64,000 bases of DNA from JANQIO01 sp036351375 (GCA_036351375.1 JAZBOY010000186.1:98089-162088), one strand, 5' to 3'; numbered from the stretch's first letter, positions 36,151-44,802 are shown. Made by a program: numbers and translations. The notes: generated from the sequence alone by a model not told the origin.

Positions 36151-36960
36151 TTAGTTAACGTAGCTGCCCCGCAGGCCTACCAGCTGCTCGTTGAGGTTGA
36201 CGATGGAGTTCGCCATATCAATCAGCAGCGTGTGGATGGTCGTGGGATTGCTCTTGATCAGGTCGGCGAACTGATCCTTTGGTACCTTCACCACTGAACA
36301 GCGGGTCTTGGCCATGACTGTCGCGGTTCGGTCGGCATTGGTCAGCACCGCCATGGCGCCAAAAATCTCGCCCTCTTCAATGCCGCCGACGGTCACGCCG
36401 TCCACCACCACCTCGGCGGAACCTTCGGTGAGGTTGAACACGTAGTCTGCGCGGTCGCCCTGGCGGATGATCACATCGCCCGGGTTATAGATCTCGAAGC
36501 CGGGAGTGGTATGAGTGTCATCGTCAGTCAGCGATGCGGTCAGGCGCAGCTGCATGCCGGCCTGGGTGATCATCAGGCGGGTCCAGAGTTTGCTGGCGGC
36601 GGGGTCGGCTATCACCCGGCGCATGAATTCCACGCCCGGGAAACCGGCCAGGGTAGCGCCGTTCTCGCTGGCATAGCTGACCGTTACATCGTGGTCGGAA
36701 CCCCCCGCCACATCGGGGAGCAGCAGGTCGCCGTCATCGAGCAGATATACGGTACGATCCCGGTAACGGGCACTCAGGGAGCCGCTTTCGATGTAGTAGA
36801 TCTTGTCGGTTTCCAGGCCACGCAGCAGGGCGTTGTCAGTGGCCTCGATTTCCAGCGGGATTGAGGGTATATCAACAGTTTCCAGCAGCGCCTTCACCAG
36901 CTTCTTGCTCTGCTGGTTGAGTGCGAAAAAATCCTGGGCAAGCTCAGCGTTCGCTAACAT
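36151..36960 (-). CDS. Protein with C-terminal cyclic-nucleotide-binding-type domain
   Basis: The 269-residue protein has two beta-roll segments. The second, about residues 145-245, is a cNMP-binding-type domain (YNPGDVIIRQGDRADYVFNLTEG, then EGEIFGAMAVLTNADRTATVMA). The phosphate-binding signature is FGAMAVL where classical CAP-like proteins have FGExAL, so nucleotide binding is not assured. The first segment (GLETDKIYYIESGSLSARY) looks like a diverged copy. There is no DNA-binding domain. AAGGAA precedes the ATG at 36960 by about 8 nt. It is downstream of no obvious partner. Confidence 0.75.
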   Translation of the reverse strand: MLANAELAQDFFALNQQSKKLVKALLETVDIPSIPLEIEATDNALLRGLETDKIYYIESGSLSARYRDRTVYLLDDGDLLLPDVAGGSDHDVTVSYASENGATLAGFPGVEFMRRVIADPAASKLWTRLMITQAGMQLRLTASLTDDDTHTTPGFEIYNPGDVIIRQGDRADYVFNLTEGSAEVVVDGVTVGGIEEGEIFGAMAVLTNADRTATVMAKTRCSVVKVPKDQFADLIKSNPTTIHTLLIDMANSIVNLNEQLVGLRGSYVN

Positions 36961-37137
36961 CAGGCTATGTTCCTTGCTTGGTCTGTCGGCGGCTTCCTGT
37001 TCGAGGTACCCGACCGCCCTGTGGGGGCGCCAGGGGCCCGGTAAAACGCGGCTTTTCTTGTGATTTTGAGGCCGCCGCCGCGTGTACAGCGGTATAGTAG
37101 CACTATTCAGGCAGTGGAAAATGCGAAATTGCGCACA

Positions 37138-37593
37138 GTGCAGATCAGCTGGCAAAACCCCTCATTTGACGGCCTCAGCGTCGATCAACTCTACGATATC
37201 CTGCGCCTGAGGCAGCAGGTATTTGTGATCGAGCAGGCCTGTCTCTACCAGGATCTCGACAATCTCGACCAGCAGGCCCTGCATCTCTGTGGTTATGAGG
37301 ACGGCGCACTACTGGCCTACCTGCGCGCCCTGCCCCCGGGTGTCAGCTATCCGCAGTCCTCACTGGGGCGAATTGTGGTCAGCCCGGCAGCCCGCGGCCG
37401 CGACCTGGGCCGCGCAATCGTGCGCCGGGGTATAGAGCTCAACCTCGCTACCTGGCCCGGGAGCGCCATCGCTATCGGCGCCCAGGCGCACCTGGAAGCC
37501 TTCTACAACGAATTGGGTTTTGTCACCGCCTCCGACGTGTACGACGAGGACGGCATCCCGCATCTCACCATGCACTATCCGGCAGTCGGCTGA
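37138..37593 (+). CDS. elaA: ElaA-like GNAT acetyltransferase
   Basis: The 151-residue protein matches ElaA over its length: ISWQNPSF at the start, LRLRQQVFVIEQACLYQDLDN, LGRIVVSPAARGRDLGRAIV with the acetyl-CoA P-loop, and AQAHLEAFYNELGF near the end. Substrate unknown. The frame is open upstream to 37060 with GTGs at 37114 and 37138; the latter gives a length and beginning like E. coli ElaA. The 3' end overlaps that of the convergent dtd gene by 19 nt. Confidence 0.85.
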   Translation: MQISWQNPSFDGLSVDQLYDILRLRQQVFVIEQACLYQDLDNLDQQALHLCGYEDGALLAYLRALPPGVSYPQSSLGRIVVSPAARGRDLGRAIVRRGIELNLATWPGSAIAIGAQAHLEAFYNELGFVTASDVYDEDGIPHLTMHYPAVG

Positions 37594-38030
37594 TCCACTT
37601 CCAGCAGAAACGTCACCGGGCCGTCATTCACCAGGCTCACCTGCATGTCGGCGCCGAAGCGCCCGCCGGCCACCGTAGGGTGAGCTCTCTCGAGGTAGGC
37701 CAGCAGCTCGGCGAACAGCACTTCGGCCTCGGCCGGCGGCAGGGCCGAGGAGAAGCTCGGACGCAGCCCCTTGCGGGTATCGGCAGATAAGGTGAATTGT
37801 GATACCAGCAGCACGCCGCCACCGACGTCCGACACACTCCGGTTCATGCGCCCATCCTCGTCACTGAAGACCCGGTAGGCCAGCAGCTTGTCGAGCAGCT
37901 TGCGGCCGTTCTCCATGCTGTCGCCACGGTCCAGGCCCAGCAACACCAGCAGGCCCGGGCCGATCTCGCCGACACACTCCTCGCCGACGTCCACCCGGGC
38001 AGAGCGGACCCGCTGCAGCAAGGCTTTCAC
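37575..38030 (-). CDS. dtd: D-aminoacyl-tRNA deacylase
   Basis: The 151-residue enzyme has the Dtd signature VSQFTLSADTRKGLRPSF (active-site SQFTL) and, near the end, NDGPVTFLLE, the Gly-cisPro-type NxGPxT motif. It removes D-amino acids wrongly attached to tRNA. It begins at GTG 38030, which overlaps the pip stop in a GTGA junction, so the two are translated together; a larger open frame upstream is not used. Confidence 0.95.
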   Translation of the reverse strand: MKALLQRVRSARVDVGEECVGEIGPGLLVLLGLDRGDSMENGRKLLDKLLAYRVFSDEDGRMNRSVSDVGGGVLLVSQFTLSADTRKGLRPSFSSALPPAEAEVLFAELLAYLERAHPTVAGGRFGADMQVSLVNDGPVTFLLEVDQPTAG

Positions 38031-38995
38031 GCCGGTTCGGGCTGGGGGCGGAAGCGCTGGGCCATGCGCCGCGTGGCGCGTATCAGCGCGTCGGTAATGC
38101 CCGGCTCGGAGGCCACATGGCCGGCGTCGCGAATGATGTGCAGCTCCGACTCCGGCCAGGCCTGGTGCAGGGCGAAGGCGTTGTCCAGCGGACACACCGC
38201 ATCGTAGCGACCGTGCACAATCACCCCCGGCACCCCGGCCAGCACGCCGGCGTCCTCGATGATCTGGTTTTCACGGATGAAACAGTCGTTCACGAAGAAG
38301 TGCGCCTCGATGCGCGCCAGCGCCAGGGCCACGTGCGGGTCGACCAGGTGTTCGTAGACTTCGAGATTGGGCCGCAGGGTGGCGCAGTGCGCCTCCCAGC
38401 CCGACCAGGCCTTGGCCGCGGCCATCCGCGCCAGTTCGTTGTCGCCGGTCAGCAGATCGTAATAGGCAGACACCAGCTCACCCCGCTGTGAGGCGGGGAT
38501 CGGGCGCAGGTAGTCTTCCCAGTAATCCGGGAACAGGCGACTGGCGCCTTCCTGATAGAGCCAGTGCACGTCGCGCTGCCGGGCCAGGAAGATGCCGCGC
38601 AGGATCATGCCAATCACCCGCTCGGTATGCGCCTGCGCATAAAGCAGCGACAGGGTCGACCCCCAGGAGCCGCCGAACAGCAGCCAGCGGTCTACGGCCA
38701 GGTGCTCACGAATGGCTTCCATGTCGGCCACCAGGGCGGTGCTGGTGTTGTCGTTGAGACCCGCATGGGGTGTGGACCGGCCGGCGCCACGCTGATCGAA
38801 CAGGATGATGCGATAGGCCTCGGGGTCGAAGAAGCAGCGATTCTTCGGGTCACAGCCGGCACCGGGGCCGCCGTGCACGAACAACACCGGCAACCCTTCC
38901 GGGTCGCCGCTTTCTTCGACATACAGTGTATGGCCGCTCCCCACCTCGAGACGGTGGGTGGCGTAGGGTTTTATTTCCGGGTAGAGCTGCAGCAT
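38027..38995 (-). CDS. pip: Proline iminopeptidase
   Basis: The 322-residue alpha/beta hydrolase (family S33) has FVHGGPGAGCDPKNRCFFDP at the oxyanion region, the nucleophile elbow FGGSWGSTLSLLYAQ, Asp in GRYDAVCPLDN and His in DAGHVASE. It cleaves N-terminal proline from peptides in the cytoplasm. Dtd follows with overlapping stop and start, an arrangement seen in Pseudomonas relatives. Confidence 0.95.
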   Translation of the reverse strand: MLQLYPEIKPYATHRLEVGSGHTLYVEESGDPEGLPVLFVHGGPGAGCDPKNRCFFDPEAYRIILFDQRGAGRSTPHAGLNDNTSTALVADMEAIREHLAVDRWLLFGGSWGSTLSLLYAQAHTERVIGMILRGIFLARQRDVHWLYQEGASRLFPDYWEDYLRPIPASQRGELVSAYYDLLTGDNELARMAAAKAWSGWEAHCATLRPNLEVYEHLVDPHVALALARIEAHFFVNDCFIRENQIIEDAGVLAGVPGVIVHGRYDAVCPLDNAFALHQAWPESELHIIRDAGHVASEPGITDALIRATRRMAQRFRPQPEPA

Positions 38996-39035
38996 GCACC
39001 CAGTATATACAGACCGGTGCCGCCGGTGCAGGCAA

Positions 39036-40847
39036 TCAGATGCGGCCGGCGCGGCGCCGCTCGTGCTCCTTCAACAGCTTCTTGCGCAGGCGGATACTCT
39101 CGGGCGTGACCTCGACCAGTTCGTCGTCTTCGATGAATTCCAGTGCCTGCTCCAGGCTGTGACGAACCGGCGGCGTCAGGATCAGGTTCTCATCGGTGCC
39201 GGCGGCGCGGATATTGGTCAGCTGCTTGGCCTTGGTGGGGTTTACCGTCAGGTCGTTGCCGCGACTGTGCAGCCCGATCACCTGGCCCTCGTAAACATCC
39301 ACATTGGGCTCGATGAAGAGCCGCCCACGGTCCTGCAGGTTGAACAGCGAGTAGGCCAGGGTTTTGCCATTGACCAGCGACACCAGCACGCCGTTGGTGC
39401 GGTTGATGGCCTCGGCGTCCTTGACCGGCCCGTAGTGATCGAACACGTGGGTCATGATGCCGCTGCCCGAGGTGAGGGTCAGGAACAGGGAACGGAAACC
39501 GATCAGGCCACGCGCCGGCACGATGAACTCCAGGCGCACCCGGCCCTGGCCGTCCGGCACCATGTTCTTGAGTTCAGCGCGGCGCCTGCCCAGCTCTTCC
39601 ATGACCGCCCCCTGGTGCGCGTCTTCGCAGTCCACCATCATCTGCTCGTAGGGCTCCTGGATTTCGCCGTCCACTTCCCGCTGGATCACCTCGGCACGGG
39701 ACACACCCAGCTCGAAGCCCTCACGGCGCATGGTTTCAATCAGCACTGACAGGTGCAGCTCGCCGCGCCCGCTCACCACGAACTTGTCCGGGCTGTCGCC
39801 CTGGCGTACACGCAGGGCCACATTGTGAATCAGCTCCCGCTCCAGGCGCTCCTTGATGTTACGCGAGGTGACGAATTTGCCTTCCTTGCCGGCAAAGGGC
39901 GAGTCATTGACCTGGAAGGTCATGCTGACCGTCGGCTCGTCCACGGTCAGCGCCGGCAGCGCTTCCACCGCCGCCGGGTCGCACAGGGTGTCGGAGATCT
40001 GCAGGCCTTCGATGCCGGTGATGCAGACGATGTCGCCGGCGCTGGCCGCTTCGGTTTCAACCCGCTCAAGGCCCATGTAGCCCATGACCTGCAATATCTT
40101 GCCGTTGCGGGTCTCGCCGTCGCTGCCCACCACGGTCACCTGGGTATTCGGCTTCAGTGCGCCGCGGGTGATACGGCCAACGCCGATCACCCCTACGTAG
40201 CTCGAGTAGTCCAGCGCCGATACCTGCATCTGCAGGGGTCCGTCCAGGTCGACGCTGGGCGCCGGCACGTGGCTGACGATGGCCTCGAACAGGGCGTTCA
40301 TGTCCTCACCCATGGACTCGTGGTCGTCACCGGAAATGCCCTCCAGCGCGGAGGTGTAGATGACCGGAAAATCAAGCTGCTCCTCGGTGGCACCAAGGCG
40401 ATCGAACAGGTCGAATACCTGGTCCACCACCCAGTCGGGGCGTGCGCCGGGCCGATCTACCTTGTTCACCACCACGATCGGGCACAGGCCGCGGGCGAAA
40501 GCCTTCTGGGTGACAAAGCGGGTCTGGGGCATGGGGCCATCCACCGCATCCACCAGCAGCAGTACGCTGTCCACCATGGAGAGCACCCGCTCCACCTCGC
40601 CACCGAAATCTGCGTGGCCGGGGGTATCGACGATGTTGATGCGGTAGTCGTTCCAGCGGATAGCGGTGTTCTTGGCGAGGATGGTGATGCCGCGCTCTCG
40701 CTCCTGGTCATTGGAGTCCATGATCCGCTCGGCATCCTGGTTGCGCCGGTCCAGGGTGCCCGACTGCTGCAGCAGGCAGTCCACCAGGGTGGTTTTGCCA
40801 TGGTCGACGTGGGCGATGATGGCGATATTGCGGAGAGTTTCGATCAC
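39036..40847 (-). CDS. typA: Ribosome-associated GTPase TypA/BipA
   Basis: The 603-residue translational GTPase has G1 AHVDHGKTTLVD, G3 DTPGHADFGGEVERV, G4 VVNKVDRPGARPDW, and the EF-G-like C-terminal domains with the BipA-type tail. It starts at GTG. BipA helps large-subunit assembly and adaptation to cold and stress. It diverges from glnA across a 435-nt regulatory region, as in many gammaproteobacteria. Confidence 0.97.
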   Translation of the reverse strand: MIETLRNIAIIAHVDHGKTTLVDCLLQQSGTLDRRNQDAERIMDSNDQERERGITILAKNTAIRWNDYRINIVDTPGHADFGGEVERVLSMVDSVLLLVDAVDGPMPQTRFVTQKAFARGLCPIVVVNKVDRPGARPDWVVDQVFDLFDRLGATEEQLDFPVIYTSALEGISGDDHESMGEDMNALFEAIVSHVPAPSVDLDGPLQMQVSALDYSSYVGVIGVGRITRGALKPNTQVTVVGSDGETRNGKILQVMGYMGLERVETEAASAGDIVCITGIEGLQISDTLCDPAAVEALPALTVDEPTVSMTFQVNDSPFAGKEGKFVTSRNIKERLERELIHNVALRVRQGDSPDKFVVSGRGELHLSVLIETMRREGFELGVSRAEVIQREVDGEIQEPYEQMMVDCEDAHQGAVMEELGRRRAELKNMVPDGQGRVRLEFIVPARGLIGFRSLFLTLTSGSGIMTHVFDHYGPVKDAEAINRTNGVLVSLVNGKTLAYSLFNLQDRGRLFIEPNVDVYEGQVIGLHSRGNDLTVNPTKAKQLTNIRAAGTDENLILTPPVRHSLEQALEFIEDDELVEVTPESIRLRKKLLKEHERRRAGRI

Positions 40848-41020
40848 TTGGGAGTCACCTGCACAGCGCGCAGGTCCCTGTGGACCTGCTCAAAAAGCGC
40901 GCGATTATACCCGTCGCGTATGAGACTGGATAGCGCGGTTGTGCCGCTGGCCGGCTCACGCGGCGAATTAGCGGGTTTGGCTTGACAAAGTAGCGGCTGG
41001 CGCCGATAACACTACAGGCA

Positions 41021-41078
41021 TGCACCCATAGGGCGCATACCGCACCAATGTAGAGCACTAATGCTTCATGTTGGTGCG
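41021..41078 (+). promoter_or_regulatory. Three phased NtrC-type sites upstream of glnA
   Basis: Three 17-nt windows at 41021-41037 (TGCACC-N5-GGCGCA), 41041-41057 (CGCACC-N5-AGAGCA) and 41062-41078 (TGCTTC-N5-GGTGCG) resemble the NtrC consensus TGCACC-N5-GGTGCA with decreasing fit. They begin about 20 nt apart, two helical turns, and lie about 105-150 nt upstream of the expected start site. Confidence 0.6.
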
Positions 41079-41150
41079 CTCTAGCGGCGCTGCGGTCTCC
41101 CGCAGCCGGACAATTGCCTTGAATACAGGAACTTAGCGCCCGCGCCGGCA

Positions 41151-41166
41151 TGGCACGGCTCTTGCT
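41151..41166 (+). promoter_or_regulatory. Sigma54 (-24/-12) promoter of glnA
   Basis: TGGCAC at 41151-41156, five bases, then TTGCT at 41162-41166: an exact match to the sigma54 consensus. Transcription would start near 41177, about 105 nt before the glnA ATG. Confidence 0.85.
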
Positions 41167-41282
41167 ATTAACGTCTGCAGAGATCAATGCATGAGTCGAC
41201 GCGACATCCAGGGATGCCTCGCGATAGATTTTTTCACGCTGGCTCTACCAAAAGAACACATTCCGATGATGGAGGAACACTG

Positions 41283-42689
41283 ATGTCAGAGAAGACTCTG
41301 AGTCTGATAAAAGATAACGAAGCCCGCTGGGTCGACCTGCGCTTCACGGACACCAAGGGCAAGGAGCAGCACGTCTCCATTCCCTCGGCCCTGGTGGACG
41401 AAGACTTTTTCGAGGGGGGCAAGATGTTTGACGGCTCCTCCATCGCCGGCTGGAAGGGCATCAACGAGTCAGACATGATCCTGATGCCGGACGATGCGAC
41501 CAGTGTCCTCGACCCGTTCACCGACGAGCCGACCGTCATCCTGCGCTGCGACATCGTTGAGCCCAGCACCATGCAGGGTTACAACCGCGACCCCCGCTCC
41601 GTGGCCAAGCGCGCCGAGGAATACCTGAAGTCCACCGGCCTCGGCGACACTGCCTACTTCGGCAATGAGCCCGAGTTCTTCGTGTTTGACGACGTCAAAT
41701 GGCATGCGGACATGGGCGGCGCCGGCTACACCATCAGCTCCGAGGAAGCCGCCTGGGCTTCCAGCCATGCCTTCGAAGACGGCAATATCGGTCACCGCCC
41801 CGGCGTGAAGGGCGGCTACTTCCCGGTACCGCCGGTCGACTCCCTGCACGATATCCGCGCCGCCATGTGCGCCGCCATGGAGCAGATGGGCCTGCCGCTG
41901 GAAGTACACCACCACGAAGTGGGCACCGCCGGCCAGTGCGAGATCGGCGTGCGCTTCGATACCCTGGTAGCCAAGGCTGATGCCACCCAGACCCTCAAAT
42001 ACTGCGTGCACAACGTCGCCCACGCCTACGGCAAGACGGCAACCTTCATGCCGAAGCCGCTGGTAGGCGACAACGGCAGTGGTATGCACGTTCACCAGTC
42101 CTTCGCCAAGGACGGTGAAAACCAGTTTGCCGGCGACGAGTACGCGGGTCTGTCTGAGATGGCGCTGTTTTACATCGGCGGCATCATCAAGCACGCGCGT
42201 GCCATCAACGCTTTCACCAACGCGTCTACCAACAGCTACAAGCGCCTGGTGCCGGGCTTCGAAGCGCCGGTCATGCTGGCCTACTCGGCCCGTAACCGCT
42301 CCGCGTCGATCCGTATCCCCTACGAGCCGAGCCCCCGGGGCAAGCGTATCGAGGTTCGCTTCCCGGACCCGACTGCCAACCCCTACCTGGGCTTCGCTGC
42401 CATGCTGATGGCGGGCATCGACGGCATCCAGAACAAGATCCACCCGGGCGACCCGGCGGACAAGGATCTCTACGACCTGCCCCCGGAAGAGGGCAAGGCG
42501 ATCCCGACCGTGGCCTCCAGCCTGACCATGGCGCTGGAAGCCCTGGATGCCGACCGCGGCTTCCTGACCGCCGGTGGTGTGTTCGACGACGACATGATCG
42601 ATGGCTACATCGCCCTCAAGTCGGAAGAAGTCGAAAAGCTCGACATGACCACCCACCCGGTCGAGTTCGATATGTACTACTCGGTCTAA
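41283..42689 (+). CDS. glnA: Glutamine synthetase, type I
   Basis: The 468-residue enzyme makes glutamine from glutamate and ammonia. Visible signatures are FDGSSIAGWKGI, the metal-binding NEPEFFVFD, the ATP-binding KPLVGDNGSGMHVHQSF and, near the C-terminus, the adenylylation site region KLDMTTHPVEFDMYYSV, where a Tyr is modified in the family (NLDDLY in many species). The ATG at 41283 has GGAGG upstream; the frame extends to 41187 but without such a site. It is expressed from a sigma54 promoter with NtrC sites, and the terminator at 42742-42769 separates it from the next gene. Confidence 0.97.
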   Translation: MSEKTLSLIKDNEARWVDLRFTDTKGKEQHVSIPSALVDEDFFEGGKMFDGSSIAGWKGINESDMILMPDDATSVLDPFTDEPTVILRCDIVEPSTMQGYNRDPRSVAKRAEEYLKSTGLGDTAYFGNEPEFFVFDDVKWHADMGGAGYTISSEEAAWASSHAFEDGNIGHRPGVKGGYFPVPPVDSLHDIRAAMCAAMEQMGLPLEVHHHEVGTAGQCEIGVRFDTLVAKADATQTLKYCVHNVAHAYGKTATFMPKPLVGDNGSGMHVHQSFAKDGENQFAGDEYAGLSEMALFYIGGIIKHARAINAFTNASTNSYKRLVPGFEAPVMLAYSARNRSASIRIPYEPSPRGKRIEVRFPDPTANPYLGFAAMLMAGIDGIQNKIHPGDPADKDLYDLPPEEGKAIPTVASSLTMALEALDADRGFLTAGGVFDDDMIDGYIALKSEEVEKLDMTTHPVEFDMYYSV

Positions 42690-42741
42690 GCGACGCAGGT
42701 CCAGGTACTGCCATTGAGCGGTGCCACGCACGACCCTTGCA

Positions 42742-42769
42742 AAGCCCGCCACCTGGCGGGCTTTTTTTT
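42742..42769 (+). terminator. Rho-independent terminator of glnA
   Basis: Stem AAGCCCGCC (42742-42750) with GGCGGGCTT (42755-42763), loop of four, followed by a run of eight T. It begins 52 nt past the glnA stop codon. Confidence 0.9.
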
Positions 42770-42861
42770 GCCCGGCGTCCGCCGCACACGCCAAATCCAT
42801 GCAATTGCTGGCGCTGCAGGCTTGCGGTACTTTAGGAAGGTATTGGTTTGGGATTGAGCCT

Positions 42862-43407
42862 GTGAAGCACCTGTTAATCCTGCTGTTCTGCACCTTGCTG
42901 GGCGCTGGCGCCTCGGCCCAGGTGTATCGCGTGGTGGACGAAAACGGCAACGTCACCTTCACCGACCGTCCGCCGGAGAATGCGGAACGGGTGGAAGTGG
43001 GCCCCACCAACACCGCGCCACCGCCGGCTACCGACCTCTATCCGACGCCGGCACCCAAGCCGGCCGATAAAGCGGATGCAGAAAGCGGCTACAAGGTCGC
43101 TATCACCGCACCGGCCAATGAAACCATCATCCCCCGTGGCCCGGGCAACTTCTCGGTGACCGCCAGCGTGACGCCCGCCCTGGGCCGCGGCCACAAGTTG
43201 CAGCTACTGCTGGACGGCCAGCCACGGCAGGACCCCCAGGCTGGCGGTTCCTGGGCGCTGACCAACGTGTTTCGCGGCGAGCACAATCTCACCGTGGCGG
43301 TGATCGACGGTGACGGCAAGCAGCTGGCCACCTCGGAACCGGTCACGGTGTTTGTGTTTCGGCCCTCCAGTAATTTCAGGAACAACAACCGCCCCACCCC
43401 GAGGTAA
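42862..43407 (+). CDS. DUF4124 exported protein
   Basis: The 181-residue protein has a signal peptide (KHLLILLFCTLLGAGASA) and then the DUF4124 motif QVYRVVDENGNVTFTDRPP, a short beta domain common in gammaproteobacterial periplasmic proteins. Residues about 70-175 form a second beta domain (VAITAPANETIIPRG, LQLLLDGQPR). The start is a GTG at 42862, with GGGATTGAG before it. DUF4124 genes often lie between glnA and ntrB in this group; the role is not known. The proline-rich linker TAPPPATDLYPTPAPKP joins the two parts. Confidence 0.85.
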   Translation: MKHLLILLFCTLLGAGASAQVYRVVDENGNVTFTDRPPENAERVEVGPTNTAPPPATDLYPTPAPKPADKADAESGYKVAITAPANETIIPRGPGNFSVTASVTPALGRGHKLQLLLDGQPRQDPQAGGSWALTNVFRGEHNLTVAVIDGDGKQLATSEPVTVFVFRPSSNFRNNNRPTPR

Positions 43408-43498
43408 GCCGAGTAGCCCCGGCGGGCCGCCCCCGCTCACGTCGCAATACCCTCCAAACTTCACCTGATCGCCGGGCTGGACCTGCGCAGCGGCATGA

Positions 43499-43515
43499 TG
43501 CACCATGCTGGTGCA
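43499..43515 (+). promoter_or_regulatory. Perfect NtrC palindrome upstream of ntrBC
   Basis: TGCACCATGCTGGTGCA is a TGCACC-N5-GGTGCA site, an exact NtrC consensus. It lies about 170 nt upstream of the expected sigma54 start site of ntrB, a normal enhancer distance. Confidence 0.8.
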
Positions 43516-43600
43516 CAAAGCGGCAGTAGTAGCGGCCCGGTGGGTTGGTATTTGGTGCGTGGTGATGGAGATTATAGATAGTTAGTACCCACTATCAGCC

Positions 43601-43630
43601 AAAAGTGCACCATCCTTGGTGCACTTTTTT
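43601..43630 (+). terminator. Perfect 12-bp hairpin terminator with NtrC-like arms
   Basis: AAAAGTGCACCA (43601-43612) pairs with TGGTGCACTTTT (43617-43628) around a 4-nt loop and ends in a T run. As RNA it is a good terminator for the DUF4124 gene. As DNA the arms are NtrC half-sites TGCACC and GGTGCA, but with a 6-nt rather than 5-nt gap. Confidence 0.75.
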
Positions 43631-43651
43631 CCCTCCGGCCGCACCCAATGC

Positions 43652-43667
43652 TGGCGCTAATCTTGCA
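43652..43667 (+). promoter_or_regulatory. Sigma54 (-24/-12) promoter of ntrBC
   Basis: TGGCGC at 43652-43657, five bases, then TTGCA at 43663-43667; the GG and GC dinucleotides are correctly spaced and one base differs from TGGCAC. The start site would be near 43678, just upstream of the ntrB ATG at 43720. Confidence 0.75.
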
Positions 43668-43719
43668 GACGCTTTGCAAAGGATTACCGGGCAGGACTCC
43701 GTGCCCCCTGCCAGCGCAC

Positions 43720-44802
43720 ATGATGGACAGTAGTTTTCACGCACACATTCTCGACAACCTGACCACTGCGGTCCTGGTACTGAACCCGGACCTTACCCTC
43801 AGGTTCCTGAGCCCGGCAGCGGAAGCCATGCTGGAGTTGAGCCAGGCCCGCAGCGTGGGCAGCCGGCTGGATGAGCTGTTGCCTGACCAGCTCGAGTTCA
43901 TTGCCCGACAGCATCGGGAAGCGCCACCGGACGGCCCCTACACCAACCGGGGCGTGAACCTGTCGACTAGCAGCGGCCACACCCTGGTCGTGGACTGCAC
44001 GGTATCGCCACTGGTCGGTGAGGGCCGCAACGTGCTGGGCCTGGTGATCGAGATCCACCCTGTGGACCGCATCCGCCGCATCAGTCGCGAGGACAACCTG
44101 CTGACCTCCCACGAAACCACCCAGGCCCTGATTCGCGGCCTGGCCCATGAGATCAAAAACCCCTTGGGCGGGCTGCGGGGCGCGGCACAGTTGCTGGAAC
44201 GGGAGCTGCCGGAGCCCGGGCTGGAGGAATACACCCGCATCATTATTGAGGAATCAGACCGCCTGCGCGCGCTCGTGGATCGCATGCTGGGACCTCACAA
44301 GCAACCGCGGCTCGCCTCGCTCAATGTGCACGAGGTGCTGGAGCATGTGCGCACCCTGCAGCAGGCCGAGACCGGGGAGAGTGTGCAGTTCGTGCGCGAC
44401 TACGACCCCAGCCTGCCGAACCTGCTGGGCGACCGCAGCCAGCTGATCCAGGCCATCCTCAATATCGTGCGCAACGGCGTGCAGGCCACCGCGAGCAACG
44501 AGGGCCCGCGGGTGATGACCCTGCAAACCCGGGTGCACCGCCAGTTCACGATTGGCGCCAAACGCCACCGCCTGGTATGCGGCATCCGCATCAGTGATAA
44601 CGGGCCGGGCATTCCCGAGGAACTGCGGGAATCCCTGTTCTTCCCGATGGTGAGCGGCCGCCCCGAAGGCAGCGGCCTGGGGCTGGCCATCTCCCAGGCC
44701 GTGGTGGCGCGCCACAAGGGCCTGATCGAATGCGACAGCGAGCCCGGACAAACCGATTTCAATATCTACCTACCCCTGGAACATGAACATGCATCGACCT
44801 GA
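43720..44802 (+). CDS. glnL: Nitrogen regulation sensor kinase NtrB
   Basis: The 360-residue cytoplasmic kinase has an N-terminal PAS domain (ILDNLTTAVLVLNPDLTLRF), the H-box GLAHEIKNPLGGLRGAAQLL with the phosphorylated His, the N box NIVRNGVQATA and G boxes DNGPGIPEE and GSGLGLAISQ. It controls NtrC phosphorylation under PII. The frame is open from 43648, but the expected transcript begins near 43678, so ATG 43720 or 43723 is used. The ntrC start lies within its last codons, so the genes are coupled. Confidence 0.95.
   Translation: MMDSSFHAHILDNLTTAVLVLNPDLTLRFLSPAAEAMLELSQARSVGSRLDELLPDQLEFIARQHREAPPDGPYTNRGVNLSTSSGHTLVVDCTVSPLVGEGRNVLGLVIEIHPVDRIRRISREDNLLTSHETTQALIRGLAHEIKNPLGGLRGAAQLLERELPEPGLEEYTRIIIEESDRLRALVDRMLGPHKQPRLASLNVHEVLEHVRTLQQAETGESVQFVRDYDPSLPNLLGDRSQLIQAILNIVRNGVQATASNEGPRVMTLQTRVHRQFTIGAKRHRLVCGIRISDNGPGIPEELRESLFFPMVSGRPEGSGLGLAISQAVVARHKGLIECDSEPGQTDFNIYLPLEHEHAST

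Noticed and set aside
39753..40985. A 410-codon open frame antisense to typA
   Set aside because: Shadow of typA, whose GTPase motifs are complete; no domain or start signal on the plus strand.
41187..41282. A longer N-terminus for GlnA starting at 41187
   Set aside because: GGAGG lies before the ATG at 41283, and the 32 extra residues are unlike any glutamine synthetase.
41469..43013. A 514-codon open frame antisense to glnA
   Set aside because: Same reasoning: glnA is certain and the antisense product resembles no protein.
43648..43719. A longer N-terminus for NtrB starting at 43648
   Set aside because: It begins ahead of the sigma54 promoter core (43652-43667) and of the expected start site, so it could not be on the transcript.
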